A stretch of 64,000 nucleotides of DNA from Umbilicaria muhlenbergii (Eukaryota > Ascomycota > Lecanoromycetes > Umbilicariales > Umbilicariaceae), in assembly GCA_000611775.1 (NCBI GenBank), contig KK106983.1:2848808-2912807 (forward strand), written 5' to 3'. The notes beneath the pieces are model-generated. The model saw only the letters and a program-made list of their open reading frames with translations, made no database searches and had not been told where the DNA came from. The translations under genes and the position numbers were made by a program. This document shows, piece after piece, positions 11,001 to 23,472 of the stretch (its first letter is position 1; the number at the start of each line of letters is the position of its first letter).

Positions 11001-12653
11001 GCCGATGGGCGTTGCGAATTCCTCGAGGTACTTCTGAGGCTAGACGCTGATCCGAATGCGAAATCTTACAGTGGCAAACCTGCTCTTGTTTACGCGCTCC
11101 AGAGAGAGCAGGAGTCGGCATTTGAATTACTCCTAGAGTATGGGGCAGACCCAGATCTATGTTTAAGCAAGAACCACTTTGTCGATGACGAGCTTTTTAT
11201 CGGTGTTCCGGAGCATACAACTTTTCCATTGCTGTATCTGGCAGCCTTGAGCGGTCACCCTACTTTTATGGCAGCCCTTTTAAGGGCTGGGGTAGAAGTC
11301 AACGTTACGACGTCATATGGTTTTGGAGGTATTGATACCCCGTTGCTGGCTGCTTTGAAATGGGGCCACTACGAAACGGTAGAGATGCTGCTGAGGGCCA
11401 AGGCCGATGCCAACTACTTCTCCCCTTCATATCCAACAGCGCTACAGCTAGCAGCTAAGTATGGGGCAATTCAGTTGGTAAGGCTGTTACTTTCTGCAAA
11501 AGCAGACCCAAACCTAAACTCCGCCAGCATTCCAGCTTTGTGCGCTGCAGCCAAAAATGGTCACATTGAAATGGTGGAGACGTTGTTGGCGGCGGGAGCT
11601 GATGCTAACTTGTATTCTCCCCGTGGGATGACAGCTTTGCAAGCAGCAGCGGATGGTGGCCATATCAGCGTGGTGAAAGCACTACTGGCTGCAAGAGCTG
11701 ACGTTAACTTATTCATACCTAAAGGGCCAACAGCTTTACAGGCAGCAGCTAGAGATAACGACGTCGACTTGGTAGAGCTTTTGCTGGAGGCAAATGCTGA
11801 TACCAACGTGATATCTGACCTAGAAAAATGCACGCCGCTACAGCTTGCAGCCGAAAGAGGCCGTTCCCATACCGTGGGAATCTTGTTGGCCGCAGGAGCT
11901 GATGTTAACTTTTACGCCGCGGGCGGTGGAACAGCGCTGCAATTAGCAGCGGCGGACGGTTACCATACAATCATCAAACAGTTGCTCGCTGCAGGTGCGG
12001 AAGTGAACTTCTGTAATAACCACTTCACAGCATTGCAGGCAGCAGTACGGTCTGGCCACTTCCGTGCGGCACTATGCTTGCTGGAAGCAGGGGCCGATGC
12101 TAACATATCCTTGGGAATTACAGCTCTAGAACGCGCAGTGGCGCGCAACGATATCAAGATGGTGAAAGTGCTACTAGCATCGAAAGCAGACATCAACGTA
12201 GCCTCTCAACCACATGGTGACACAGCATTGATGGAAGCAGCGAAGCATGGCAATATGGAGATTGTGGAGACGCTGCTTCGTGCAGGTGCCAATGTCAACG
12301 CAGTGAATAAATTTCAAGAGAGTGCTTTGATTTCCGCAGTCATGCATCGCCAAAGCGATGTAGCACAAAGGTTGCTCGAAGCAGGTGCTGCTGTCGATGC
12401 TCAAACTCGCATCAATCGAACTGCGTTGATGGAAGCAGTCATACACAATAACTTCACCCTCGTGCAGCTACTAGTCAATGCCGGCGCTAGCGTCGAGTTG
12501 CGCGATCAGTCTAAGAAAACAGCACTTGACCTAGCAAGAATACACAATCGAGCAAGAACACACATTCGAGCAAGAATATACAATCGCGACCCAGTGCTAA
12601 TAGAGGTCCTCAAGATGGCCGAAGCCAAATCTACAAGGTTTCGCAAACGCTGA
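8041..12653 (+). CDS. NLR-type STAND protein: DUF7708-like N-terminus, NACHT, ankyrin repeats
   Basis: A fungal NOD-like receptor candidate; this architecture is associated with non-self recognition and regulated cell death. Seven exons (8041-8343, 8430-8634, 8691-8876, 8933-9106, 9160-9202, 9260-9838, 9893-12653) join in frame to 1416 residues; all six introns are GT-AG, 53-86 nt. The N-terminal 230 residues resemble the DUF7708 effector-side domain (AYLDIVKFCVDAKCIF; IAWKGVWKTFDSRFDESL). Walker A is LPAGSGKT at about 294-301, on its own 43-nt exon, and Walker B is VVDGLDEC at about 395-402. A winged-helix-like region follows, then about 16 ankyrin repeats at residues 855-1385 (for example TALQAAADGGHISVVKALL). 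The last intron of 54 nt has no stop and keeps frame, so an unspliced reading would add 18 residues between RGM and FLW. No inactivating change was seen. Confidence 0.88.
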
Positions 12654-13780
12654 GCACACCAGTCTCAGCCCCTACTCCCTCCCGTCGAACCAATATCATC
12701 AGTCTTAATACCAGAGACGGTCAATACTCAAACACAACTATTTCCAATTACTCGCCGCGAAGCTGGAATCTACAAGATCCACCGCAACAAGCATCTTCGA
12801 GATTCAATATCCCAACGACCTCACACTTATAAGTGGCAGTCATCAGCTGGGGGTCCTCTCGACCACTTAGCATTCACGACGGATTCTGAGGACTAGTTGA
12901 TGCAAATGTGATAAAAGCATGGATCCCCACAACATTTACTTCGGGAATTCAGATTCATCGCTTCCGTCGTTGTGATATTGATAGGGCCCTCAGGGCTAGC
13001 TGAAGACTGTCACTTATTTTATCCGTACTTCTGCTAGTTGTTTCTCCTCTTTTCATGTCTCATGTCCGATGATTTTATTATATGCTGGGGTAGTCTGGAC
13101 CAGGTGGCGACTGTAAGCGGGTCATGACACTGGAGAACCCTTGCGGGCAATGTATTTTTGAGTTTATCTCTTGCGATCTCAAGTATAACAGTGGCATCGG
13201 GTCTGTCATTTGGTCGCAATTAGAGACAACGAGTAATGAAATTAACTAACGCTTCTCAGTATTGATCAGGCAGATCGGTCATAGGCTTACCGTCTCGTGT
13301 GGTCCGTGGTGCCTCTGACACAATACAAAGCGAGAATCGTATCCAAGGGCGATAATCCTGTGGTTGAGCATGAGCCTGGTTCTCATCTTCCATCGACTTC
13401 TGCGCAGGTGAAGGATGGCCGACACCATCTTCTCAACCTCTAAATTGAACTCCATCTGGTTTGGTCGTCCTTGATCATAATCGTCGCGTAATAGATTATT
13501 GTTTCGCTTATTGATGGAACAATCAATAACACGCAGCATTCTGTTCTTTCTTATCTCCCCATCATAATCGCTACCCTTATCAGCAAGCCAGACAAGGAGG
13601 CTGAAGCTAGTCATGACAGCGATGTGGATGATTTGGACATAGAAAGCTCTATTGCAGAGAATCACCTTACTACACTCTCTATCCGATTTGCGCGCTGAAA
13701 GAGTCTAAAGGCACCTCTCATTCTGGTATGATGGACACATCTGGAAGCAATAAGTCCGAACTCCACGTTCTTCACACAGA
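12654..13780. other. Intergenic stretch, one weak hypothetical frame on minus
   Basis: Downstream of the NLR gene I see no recognisable gene. On the minus strand an open stretch (13665-13279, about 128 codons, with GEIRKNRMLRVIDCSINKRN) has a mildly coding-like composition. It could splice at a GTAAGC near 13290 towards another frame ending at 13034, but no domain or homologue is recognised. It may be a small unknown gene or a relic. Confidence 0.25.
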
Positions 13781-15861
13781 AATAGAGGGAGTGGCAGCGC
13801 AGTTGAGTATGCAACATACAAGAACTTTCTGGCCCCTTTTCACTAACAGCATAATAGCATAGTCTTCATTCACGGCTTGAATGGTCATCATCGACCTACT
13901 TGAGAAATTAAGGGCGTGTTCTGGCCAAAAGACTTTCTTGCTCGAGATCTTCCAAAGGCGCGCATCATGACTTTCGGTTACAACAGCGCTGTCCGGATGC
14001 CATGGGCCCAGAACAGAGCTGCAATTGCTGAATGGCCCCAAACGCTCATAGTTGCAATCTCAGAGCTTTAGTGAAAGCGGTGCGCGATTGCTCTTTATGA
14101 TAGATTTGCTGACTATCTGTTTCCGTCTACTGATGTGTCAAATCTAGATTGATCGCTCTCCGATATTTATTGTGCATTCGCTAGGTGGTCTGCTTCTGGA
14201 AAAAGTATGTGAAAGCCACCATTCATTTCAGAACACACTCCTTTGACGTCATTTAGGCTCTCCTCGACTCGGAGAATGATCTAGATCGCGCACGTTATCA
14301 CACCGTTGAGTGCACGCACCGCATCGTTTTTCTTGGTACGCCACAAGTTGGATCGAATGTCTCGAATTGATGTTCCATTCTTCAGAGGATTCTCAAAATA
14401 TCAGTATCTCCATCAAGCATCTTAAGCAGTATGAAAGACTTAGATAGTTTTGGATCCATCCATTCAGACTTTCATCAAATGCTTCGGGACCGCGTTCAGG
14501 CAGGCTCTGCTACTTTGAATATGAGCTTTTTCTATGAACTGCTGCCTTCACAACTTGGCCAAGTTAGTATATCTTCGTATTCCATCTTTGCCGATTCGAA
14601 CTCGAAGGAGAAATTAGTTCTGCTCAATGAGACTAGATCGTTGTGGAACGCGATTCAGCGACGCTCCCTGGATACACTTCTTATTCTATACACGCCAATC
14701 ATGCCAACTTGGCGACCCTTCGTGAACCGGGAGGACGATGGTTATCACAAATTCCGCTACATCTCGCATTCTTGGATAACACAGATCGCAAAAAATGCCA
14801 CAACGGAACCTTTCGAAAGGTCTTTTGAAAATAGCACATATCCAAGAAGTCCAATATGCGCGGGTGCCTCAACGGTTGAGCAGCTAGCGGAGCGACAAGA
14901 AGCATTACTCAAAGCTGTGGCAAAGTTCTTGCATCAGGGTCACTATGGAAAAGCTGAAGAACTGCAAAGACGGATTTGTGGAAAGGCGGAGATTGGCATA
15001 CGGCAACGACCACACAAGAACCTTGAAATTGGTGGGCGGCTTGGCTGTCATCGTCTGGCGCCAAGGACGTTGGGCGATGGCTGAGGAAATGCATTGTCTG
15101 GTCTTAGAGAAATCAAAAGGGAGTTCTGGCATGAACAACCTTTCCATCGGCTTGGCGCAGCGTAACGAAGTTGACGAGGCCGAAGGGCTTCTTCTGCACG
15201 TTCTGCAAGCAAGAAAGCAGACTCTGGGTGCCGAGCATCCTGATACTCTCATCACAGTATCAAATCTAGGCGCCTTTACTTCAGGCAAGGCAGGATTGAA
15301 GAGGCGCAAACAATGCAAGAGTGTATGGTGGAGACTACGACCCGTATATTTGGTCCTGACCATCGCGAATCACTAATCGCAAGGAGCGATCTAGCCCGGA
15401 CATTGGCGACGACAGGAGACTTGCACCAAGCCACTGAGATGCTCGAATCGGTTTTCCATGCTGGGATGAAAGTTCTTGGCCCTCGACATCCGACCACAAT
15501 TCAATTTGTCACAAGGCTCGCACGCATCTATTCGCGCCAGGGACGGGCCGACGAAGCTGATTATCTTCAAACCCGGGTCTTGAGCCAGATGCGTAAAACT
15601 CAAGGCGCCGAACATCCAGCGACCTTCAAAGCGCCCTCTGAGCTCGCTCAAATCTTGCTGGAGAACAAGAAGTTCGGCAGAGCGGCAACTACGCAGACGC
15701 TGGTTGTGGAAGCTTTGACCAAGAAGCTGGGGGTCGAGCATCGGGACACAGTGAAGGCCAAGGCGGCTTTGCAGAAGATTGTGGAGGCAAGAAGTGCGGC
15801 TGGAAAGCAGCGTCAGGATGTTGATGAGATGTCCGGGCCGGAGCGTCATGGGAGCAGTTAA
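13781..15861 (+). pseudogene. Decayed alpha/beta-hydrolase-TPR (NLR-family) gene
   Basis: The remains read IVFIHGLNGHHRPT, then (after a stop where the family has Trp) VFWPKDFLARDLPKARIMTFGYNS. Next comes the nucleophile elbow VHSLGGLL near 14170, a DUF676/PGAP1-like hydrolase as found at the N-terminus of fungal NLRs. Further on are SIHANHANLATL and four to five kinesin-light-chain-type TPRs (GAEHPDTL, GPDHRESL, GPRHPTT, GAEHPAT, GVEHRDT) ending at 15861. The reading frame changes near 14640, 14725, 14985 and 15272, and there are several in-frame stops in the hydrolase half. No NB-ARC/NACHT module is present between hydrolase and TPRs. The pieces share order and strand, so this is one host gene that has decayed; some apparent breaks near the 5' end could be unrecognised introns. 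Confidence 0.75.
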
Positions 15862-15982
15862 GGTGTTGAGTCTGCTGCAGAAGATCATGGAGGCAAAAGC
15901 TGCGGCCGGAAAGCAGCGTCGGGACGCTGATGAGATGTCTGGGGCGGAGCGGGGTAAGAGCAGTTAAGGTGTTGTGTCTGAG
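15771..15982. repeat. Tandem duplication of 106 bp at the 3' end of the TPR pseudogene
   Basis: Two adjacent blocks of exactly 106 bp (15771-15876 and 15877-15982) align without gaps at about 82 percent (I count 19 differences). The first block holds the last codons and stop of the TPR gene. The second repeats the AGKQRRDADEMSG coding stretch and its stop downstream. Confidence 0.85.
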
Positions 15983-17077
15983 AACAGTCTAATGCGGGAA
16001 GGTTCGGGGATTTCGACAGCAGCGAAGAGTGTTCTTCAAGGACAGGTTCTGGGATAGCTGCTTCTTCGATACTGGAAGTCTGGACCAGACTGGGTCTTGT
16101 TCTGACGTATCCATGAATGCTTTGCTGCTTAGACACACCAGTTGACGGGGCATTGAAAGGATGGCAAGAAGACAAACTACCTAAGAGCGATGTGGAAAAT
16201 CACCTAACCCCAAAGCCCTGCTGTGATTGTCTGAACAATGAAACTCTGAACCCTAAAACCTACCCGGATATATAACTACTGAAGCCGGTGCATATGCAAC
16301 ACAGATAGACCCCCATATCAACTCACACCAACCCCGAATCGATCCACGTCTTACCCGGACAGGCGACTAGCTTCCAAGGTCTAGTCACACCTCTACAAAC
16401 CTTGCCATTTCAAAATCATTTCCAAATACATAACATCATATATTTCCAATTGACCCCTTGGTAGTCCAAACACCCTTAAACCATCATCCGCCTCACTGCA
16501 GCAGCTGTTACCTCACTACCTCGCCTCCCTCCTCACCAACTACCTCACTTGTCCTAATCATCACAGTCATCACTGTTAACAGCCTCAGCTACCACTTCCC
16601 CATCCAACTCTCAAAGAACCAGGGTTGCCCCAGCCACTCAAGTGCAGCCAGTTTCGAGTCGAATCGCCATCGTCTCTTACCGTTCATAACAGCTGCCCCG
16701 ATCGCTGCTGCTGCGGCGCTGTATCCCACTTCCTGTGTGCTAGCCAGCCAACCAGCTAGTCAGCCGAACAAAATCTTATGGTGTGCGCGTAGAGACTTTA
16801 AGGGGAAGCTTAATCACCTGAGGTAGCTAATCAAAATACCGCTGGTAGTAAGGTCAGGCAGGGTCCATGTGGATCGGTTAGGGGTTTGTTTATCGGACTC
16901 GTTCCCCTCGCGTGAAGTAACAACCTATACATATGCACGCTTGTTTTGCACAACGCAAACACACCACGGCCTACCCAATCCCAAGACCGACGTGCTAGAA
17001 AAAGCGCCACAAAGGCTTCGCTAATGCTGATAATCCGCAGTCCATGCCAGAACAACACACACCGCGAACCCCATCCG
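15983..17077. other. Intergenic stretch, pyrimidine-rich
   Basis: Between the TPR pseudogene and the 3' end of the sterol-transfer gene I find no gene with recognisable content. Stretches around 16450-16620 and 17080-17340 are C/T-rich on the plus strand; the latter is already the reverse of the sterol-transfer gene's coding tail. Open frames here look like composition artefacts. Confidence 0.35.
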
Positions 17078-20000
17078 TCACCCCCCCCTCCCTCCCGCCT
17101 CCGCACCGGCCTTCTCCCTCTTCCTCCTCCCCACAGCCCCCTTCAGCGCCTCCAACCTCTCCTCCGTAACCCTAATCGCCTCATCCACCTCCCTCTCCCC
17201 CATGCTCCCCTCCGCCAACCTCGCCTCCATCTCCTTCTGCCTCTGCTGCTTCCCTCCTCCTTCCCCTGTCCCAGTCCCATGCACCCCAGCCCCCCCACCA
17301 CCAGGATACGCCATCCCCCGCATCCCCACCCTCTCCTCCAACCAATCCCACAACTCGCTCTCCTCCCGCCGCCAAATCTCCTCATACGCCGCTACCCGCT
17401 CCGGCGTCGCCATGCCGGGCAAACCAACGCCCGCAACCTTCGCCGGAGCGCGTGCGCGAAAACCGCGGAACCAAGAAATCAGTAACAGGAACAGCAGAAA
17501 CCCAATAACCATATTTGCGGAGACGAGCGGCTTGAGAATATCGACGACAGGGCCGAGCGGGCCGTGTAGAGGTTCGAACAAGCCCCAACTCTCGTCCTTT
17601 TTCTGGATGCGGGGGGAGGCGGAGCTGGTTGGGGTTTTGGACGGGCTGGTGGGAGAGCCTTTGCGGCGTTTGCCTTTGAGTTTGCTTTTGGAGGCTGTGG
17701 TGCCGGCGCGGGGGCGGGAGGAGACGCCGGCTTTGAGGGCTTTGATGAGGTCGGTGGCGTAGGCCAGTTGGCCGTCTTTAGCGCCTTTTTCGATGGGGTC
17801 TGTAGGGGTTTGGGTGTCAGCTTCGATTATTATTTGGCTGCATGTGGGTGGGAATGGAGAAGGGTGGGATACGCACTTTTCAGCCAGCTTTTGCCGGTCC
17901 ATTCGATCATGCAGTTCATTTGGACGCGTGTGGCGTTGCCGGGAGCCCAGGTCAGACAGTATTTGGTCTTGGTGCTGAAGACGTTGCCGCTGGGGACGTC
18001 CGGGGTTTGGGTGGAGGAGGTGATGGTGATGGCTTTTTCGAGATCGAAGGCTTCAATTGTTTCATTTATGAGACACTTGGTTTGCTTGGGGCCGATTGAA
18101 CCACCGAGAGGCTTGATGTAGGAATAGCTGCGAGACCTGACCTCGTCGGATAGTCCTTTCTTGCCATCCTCCATCTGCAGCTCGGTAACTCTCTGCTCGT
18201 CAAGGAGCCATCTTGACAAGAACCCACCCGATGCGGGTCCGAACATCATCGAGTAGACCTTGCCTAACGGCGCTAGGATGACGTCGTCACCAATAACGAT
18301 GTCGTAATGGGTATCCGCATCACCGCACTCCGTTGGAGCGTGAGTAGCGGGCCCAGGAAAGTCTGCAGCAGCTGTCGTAGCTGCGGCACCGGCCTTCTCG
18401 CCAGCTTTAGCAGGTGGTGCAGTAGGCACACTACCGGCTGCCATACCAGCGGCAACTCCAACAGCAGACGTTTTTCGGCTTACTGACTTTATAGTCGAGT
18501 CTCCAGCTTCACTGCCTGCTATGCTGCCGTCTCCTGCTTCGATGAAGCTACCATCACCTTCGTCATCTTCATCTTCGTCGTAGATGCCATCGTCTTCCTC
18601 TGAGTCGTCACTACCGCCTTCGCTGCCACTTGGCTCGACTTTCTCTGTCTTGTCCCCTGTGCCGCCCTCAACCAAACGTACTCCGTTCAATGAGCTTTTC
18701 AGACTTGGGTGGCTGATCTTCCAGATGCCAACCATAAGATCATATGTTGCTTCTCGGCTAAGTAAACTGCGGAAAGTGTGCCTCGCATGCAGTGTTTGGA
18801 TTGCAATTGCATTCGGAAAGACCACGGCTGTGCTTTCCTTTTCAATCGACACTACTTCATCGAAGCTGATAATCAGGGTCGTTACCCATCCAAGGATGTT
18901 GCTTGAGAAGCAGATGTGACCCTCGGAGACATAGATTCGACCTGCCAGGATAATGTCCCGCTGCAGGGCACAGCTGTAATCTTCAATAAGGTAATCGTCT
19001 TCGGGCACACTTCGGAACAGTTGGTGAAAGTCCCTGTTCCGCTTCTTGCTGGCCACGGCAAAGCCGGTCAATTTAGGAACACTGCTATTTGCTGCAGGAA
19101 TAGCAAGAGCGGCATGACCTGCGCCGATAGCAGCACCGATTGTAGCGCCGGTGGCGCTGGAGCTATTGCGGTGCCTCCGCACAACACCTCCGACGCGGCT
19201 ACGGACACTACCACTACGAGGGACCCCATGATTGCCTTCGAAGACACTACCGTTAGGAGGCGTTTTCTCCCCAGCCACACTGGATTCGTACGTTGAGCTA
19301 GGCCGGATACTAACAGCGGTATCTCCACCTATTGACGCAGCGGTGCCGTCATCATGTGGCTTCTCACTGTACGCTGCAGAAACAGCTCGCGCAGCAGAGA
19401 CGTCCTCGGCACGGGCTGCGGCTTCATCCCGTTGCACCGCGGAAACTCCATCTGGATGGCTCACCAGCGTGTCAGAAGAGATGCCGAGGTGACTGAGACT
19501 GAGATCGCCGCTACCAAGTGTTTCAACGGCTAGTTGCCTCTGTTGATTCATTTGACCAGACTCCGCTTGTGGAACAACAGCAGTTGGCCCATCAATACCC
19601 TTCTTTTCATCCATTTCAGAATCCTGGGTGCCGCTTCTTGACCTTGTCTGGTTGTTGGCGATGGTATTGCTCAGCGTGTTGGCAGCGTTTTGAGCAGCGG
19701 AGAAGACTGAAGAGAAGAAGCCGCCTGCACCACCGGGCGAACCTTGAGTCCCGCTTACTGCACGCCCGCCCGGTGTTCTGCCCTCCTCAATGGTTGGTGT
19801 CAATGGTGCAGAGGTAAAGTTTGATAACTTGCTAGGCTGGTGCGTTGCAGAATCGGATCTTATCCTTCGGTGAGATATCATGTTCCCAGATGGAGATGTT
19901 ACCGTGTTCGAGTCCATGTCCGCATTCGGAGCTGGTACGGACTTCCTTGATGGCGTCGATGGAAGCGCCTGTTGTCGCTCCGTCGGTGTGGGGGGGGTGA

Positions 20001-21429
20001 CTGTAGTAAGTGGCGTCTCGAGTGAAGCACTTACGGGCGTCTTCGGCGTGGTTTCCAGGGATACAAGGGTAGCGCCGATCGATTTCGAGCGAGTCGGATC
20101 GGTCTGAATGGGCTGCGGTATGTTTGGAGGATTTTCCGAGACCTTGGAGGCTCTGCGAGAGCTCAAACTATTGGAGAATATCCCAGTCAACGCATTCCCA
20201 CTGCTTGAGGACTTTGTAGAGGCTCTTTCCGGACTTGTGTTGGGGCTGGCGCCTTTCTTCCTGAAAGATGGTGTGAACACGTCCTTTATCCTTGTGGCGG
20301 GCGAAACGTCACGAGACCCTCTTCCACCCGCCTCTGCCGAAAGCAATTGTGACTCGCCTTGTGACGGCTCGAATGTAGCAGCATGTCGAGGTGCCAGATT
20401 TGTGTCGAGCGATGTGTTGCTCGCAGTGACGGGAAAGGTGGTAGCCTTGAACTGCGGCAGCGACGGAGTTTCGTCAATAGAGTCGAGCCGCGGCACGGCG
20501 GCGGAGTTCCCGTCAGAGCCTTCTGGGGCAGTTGTTTTGATCAAGGGTGACGACGAGGTAAGATATCCCGTATGCGAGTCGTGGCTTACAAGTGGAGGTG
20601 GTGAGGCCAGTCGCCTGTTGGGCACGAGGATTTCAGTCAGCAGTGATGATGCCAAGAGAGTAAGCAAGGCCCTCTAGCTACGTATGTACACGACCGAGGT
20701 AGGTTTCGGAGTCAGAACACAGGGTAAATGGCTACTATCGACCGCGATAGATGGTAAGACTATGAAAGGGTTGACGGGGCAAAGCAAGAAGTAGATGTGG
20801 TGGAGCTCGAGCTCAAGATGATGCTGCATGCGACGATGGTAGAATTGGCGGCGTCGGGTCCAGCATCAGTCCGCCTTGGCAAGGTTCCACACCTGCAGTT
20901 CCCACACGGGTCCGGCGTGGAAAAACAGAACAGGCGAAAGAACAACTCACGGTTCGATGTCGGAATCATAGGTGATGAGGCTACTGCCATCATCATCGCC
21001 GTCGAGGGCGTCATGGCCAGCATTGGCATCCAGCGGCGGTGTGCCGAGACCGGCACCTCCCACGCCGCCTCTGTCGCCAATGCTTCTGCCCCGCCGGAGC
21101 TCCTCCGCTTCTTGTTGCACTGCTTCGGCCTCGCGCTGTCGCCTCTTCTTCTTGATCCTCCCGGGGATCAACTTCGTGATGCCTCCCGAGCCTGAGCTGT
21201 CCACGTCGTCGTGCTCTCCACTGCCGCGCGTCTTGATCTTGTCGATTGTAGCGTCCAAGGAGGCTCTGATGCCACGGCTACCACTGGCGGTGCTGTCGGT
21301 GTCATTGATGGACAAGGACGAGGCATTGTCCTTGTTGCCCCGACGAGCTTTGGAGAAGACGGCCTTCAGCTTGTTCGTACTTGTAGAGGGCGCTGGCGAT
21401 GGCGAGTGGTCAGCTGCTGCTGGCTCCAT
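17078..21429 (-). CDS. Lam/Ltc-type sterol transfer protein (GRAM, VASt, TM)
   Basis: Membrane-contact-site protein predicted to be ER-anchored and to move sterols between ER and another membrane, like yeast Ysp2/Lam2 and Lam4-6. Three exons on the minus strand (21429-20951, 20671-17877, 17799-17078) join in frame to 1331 residues. The N-terminal 690 residues are disordered and S/T/P-rich. A GRAM domain follows at about 697-815 (RDFHQLFRSVPEDDYLIEDY, HICFSSNILGW), then a very acidic linker (DEDEDDEGDG). One VASt (StART-like) domain lies at about 945-1092 (VIGDDVILAPLGKVYSMMF, GKSWLK), then one membrane segment (MVIGFLLFLLLISWF) near 1190 and a short basic coiled tail. The 77-nt second intron is clear. 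The 279-nt first intron is less certain because its acceptor was chosen to keep frame. A single VASt domain resembles Lam5/6 more than the two-domain Ysp2. Confidence 0.88.
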
Positions 21430-21942
21430 GACGTAGGCGTGTTTGGGAATCGCGAGCGCGATTGCGTAGATTAGAGGTGGAAGTCGTCCATGTGGTAGAG
21501 GAAAGTGGGGGTAGAGGCTTGCGAAGGCTGTAGGATACGCATAGGTACAGAGAGAGGAGAAGGTGTCGGCGGCATAGGTTAAGCTGGAGCTGGAGCTGGA
21601 GCTGGAGCTGGAGCTGGAGCTGAAGGAGGACTGGCTAGCTTGGCTACGTGGGGAACGACCCTGTCGATTTCTAGTTTCCCGCTTTCCAAGTCACCTTCTC
21701 GCTTGCCTTTGGCGTTGAACCCAGCCTGAGGAGCCTAGATGCGACCATCGTCAACAGCGTACCACTACATGCGGAATCAACGAGCGTAAGGTAATAAGTC
21801 CAGCTCTCGTCACCACACAACTAGAGTTCGTTATCCTTCTCTGGATCCATGATGCTCAGGGTACTGGATCTCAAACAACACCGCTGTTGAAGCGGGCCCA
21901 TAGCCGTGACGTGAAGCTGCAGTTCGTAACTACTTACTAGTC
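21430..21942. promoter_or_regulatory. Bidirectional promoter region with a GCTGGA microsatellite
   Basis: The sterol-transfer gene and the Atg38-like gene start on opposite sides of this 513-bp spacer, so both promoters should lie here. It contains about seven tandem GCTGGA hexamers at roughly 21583-21624. No specific factor sites were identified. Confidence 0.5.
21583..21624. repeat. Hexanucleotide microsatellite (GCTGGA)n
   Basis: About seven perfect GCTGGA units lie in tandem within the shared promoter region, 160-195 bp upstream of the sterol-transfer start codon. Such arrays commonly vary in length between strains. Confidence 0.9.
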
Positions 21943-23472
21943 ATGGATGCATCACCTCTCACCTTGGTATGCTAGCCCAAATGAAACCCGTTGATTGCTC
22001 GCTGACTGCCACAGGCGCATTCTCACGCGCGGAACGCCTCAAACGAAACTCACAAGTCCAATCCCGCTGCGGCCAGCGAAGAGCACGACCTCGCTGCTGC
22101 AGAGTTTGCGAATGCGGCCAAAAGCACTACCGATGGAGAGGCATTTCGTACGCTAAAGCTATTGGAACAGCATCATCAAAAGCTTGCCCAGCTCCTTCAG
22201 TTCCGCACGTCTCACCCAGTGGCGGCACCTTCAGAAGCTACATCCGAACCGACGGCCGCAAAATTTACCTCACAACCATCTCCGTCTGCAGAGAAAATAC
22301 CTCGTCCTCGCAACCTCTCCCCCTCTGCGTTGCCTCAACCGTCACCGCTATCCCCGCACTTCCCGCCGCGCGACCTGTCATCGTCCATAGCAAGCAACCT
22401 GGCCTCGGCCCGGGGCATTCCATCAAATAGGCAACGGCGAGGGAGTCCACTATCGCCTACATTGTCTGCGCAACATGCCGGAGGAAAGGTGACGAATACA
22501 TTGGCAAAGTCAAGGTTGCGAGAGTCCGAGCAGCCAGATGCGTCTCCAGCGCGGCCGAAAGCGTCACCTCGATCGGCCTCTACGCCTGCGCCGTCTACAT
22601 CGCAAGAAATGACCGGGGAGAGTCCACCATCGCAGCCTGCAAGGAGCGACGAGCCTTTCCAAAGGTTCTACGCCACCTTTGAAGGTCTTCTCTCCAAGCT
22701 CTCCGCACCCCTTGCTTTTGCCGGTCTTCCCTTGGGTCTCGAAGAAGCTGCACCGACGCCCGAGCCTCCACCAACCCAAAAGTCCAAGCCAAGGCCTGAG
22801 GACCGCGCCACCGCCGATCCGGACGTCACTAAAATCTTTTCTAAAGCCGCACTACGCGCAATTCGCGAAGAGAACGGGACAAATGGCGGAGCTTTTGGTG
22901 GCGCAGAAAGCTTCTACGTTGTACCCACAACCGGCGGTACAATATCCTATGCTGGAATTCTGTCGCGTGCAGAACAAGAAGCGCGAGCTGCTGCAGGAGC
23001 AGAAGCCGATGATCAGTACGAAGACGAGTTTGTGGACGCCAGGGAAACGCCACAGCCGGCTTCCCCGGAGCTTCGGAAGAAGGGTAGACCTAAGCCGGGT
23101 ACCAAAACCATGGAAGAACTGCAGTTGGAAAACGAAGCACTAAGAGCCCTGGCCGATCATCTTAGTGTGAGATTGCAGCGCTTCGAAATGGGAGCCCAAA
23201 CCTCGAGTATGGCGCTGCAGCGGAGTATACGCGCGTTGCATCAGTCACCGTCGGCTTCTGATGCCGGTGTTGGTGGCGGAGAGAAGAATGATGAGAAGGT
23301 CAAAGCACTGGGAGAGGAGATGGCGGCGGTGAAGAAAGAGTTGGAGAAGTTAGGACGGGAGAATGAGAAGTTGAGGGGAGTGGTGGCGAGGTACAGGGAG
23401 AGATGGGAGAAGCTGAAAGAGGGGGCGAGGGTTAGGAGGGGTGGGAAGGACGATGGTGGTGCGGAAGCATAG
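21943..23472 (+). CDS. MIT-like and coiled-coil protein, probable Atg38/NRBF2 relative
   Basis: Two exons, a 24-nt first exon (21943-21966, MDASPLTL) and 22015-23472, join across a 48-nt GT-AG intron into 493 residues. Residues about 25-75 (EEHDLAAAEFANAAKSTTDGEAFRTLKLLEQHHQKLAQLL) form an MIT-type helical hairpin. A long P/S-rich disordered middle follows, then leucine/glutamate heptads near the C-terminus (MEELQLENEALRALADHL; EKVKALGEEMAAVKKELEKL). This layout, MIT hairpin plus C-terminal coiled coil, is that of Atg38/NRBF2, a regulatory subunit of the autophagy PI3-kinase complex. The match is by architecture, not by a diagnostic motif, so another MIT protein is possible. The start is fixed by the tiny first exon whose splice restores the frame. 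Confidence 0.75.

Noticed and set aside
16200-16270. AACCCTAAAACC resembling telomere repeat
   Set aside because: Single occurrence, not an array; chance match.
17570-17582. GGTTCGAAC resembling a tRNA B-box
   Set aside because: It lies inside the coding exon of the sterol-transfer gene, and no A-box or cloverleaf can be drawn around it.
20797-21195. Plus-strand open frames over the 5' part of the sterol-transfer gene
   Set aside because: Reverse complement of the N-terminal exon, which splices in frame to the GRAM-VASt exon.
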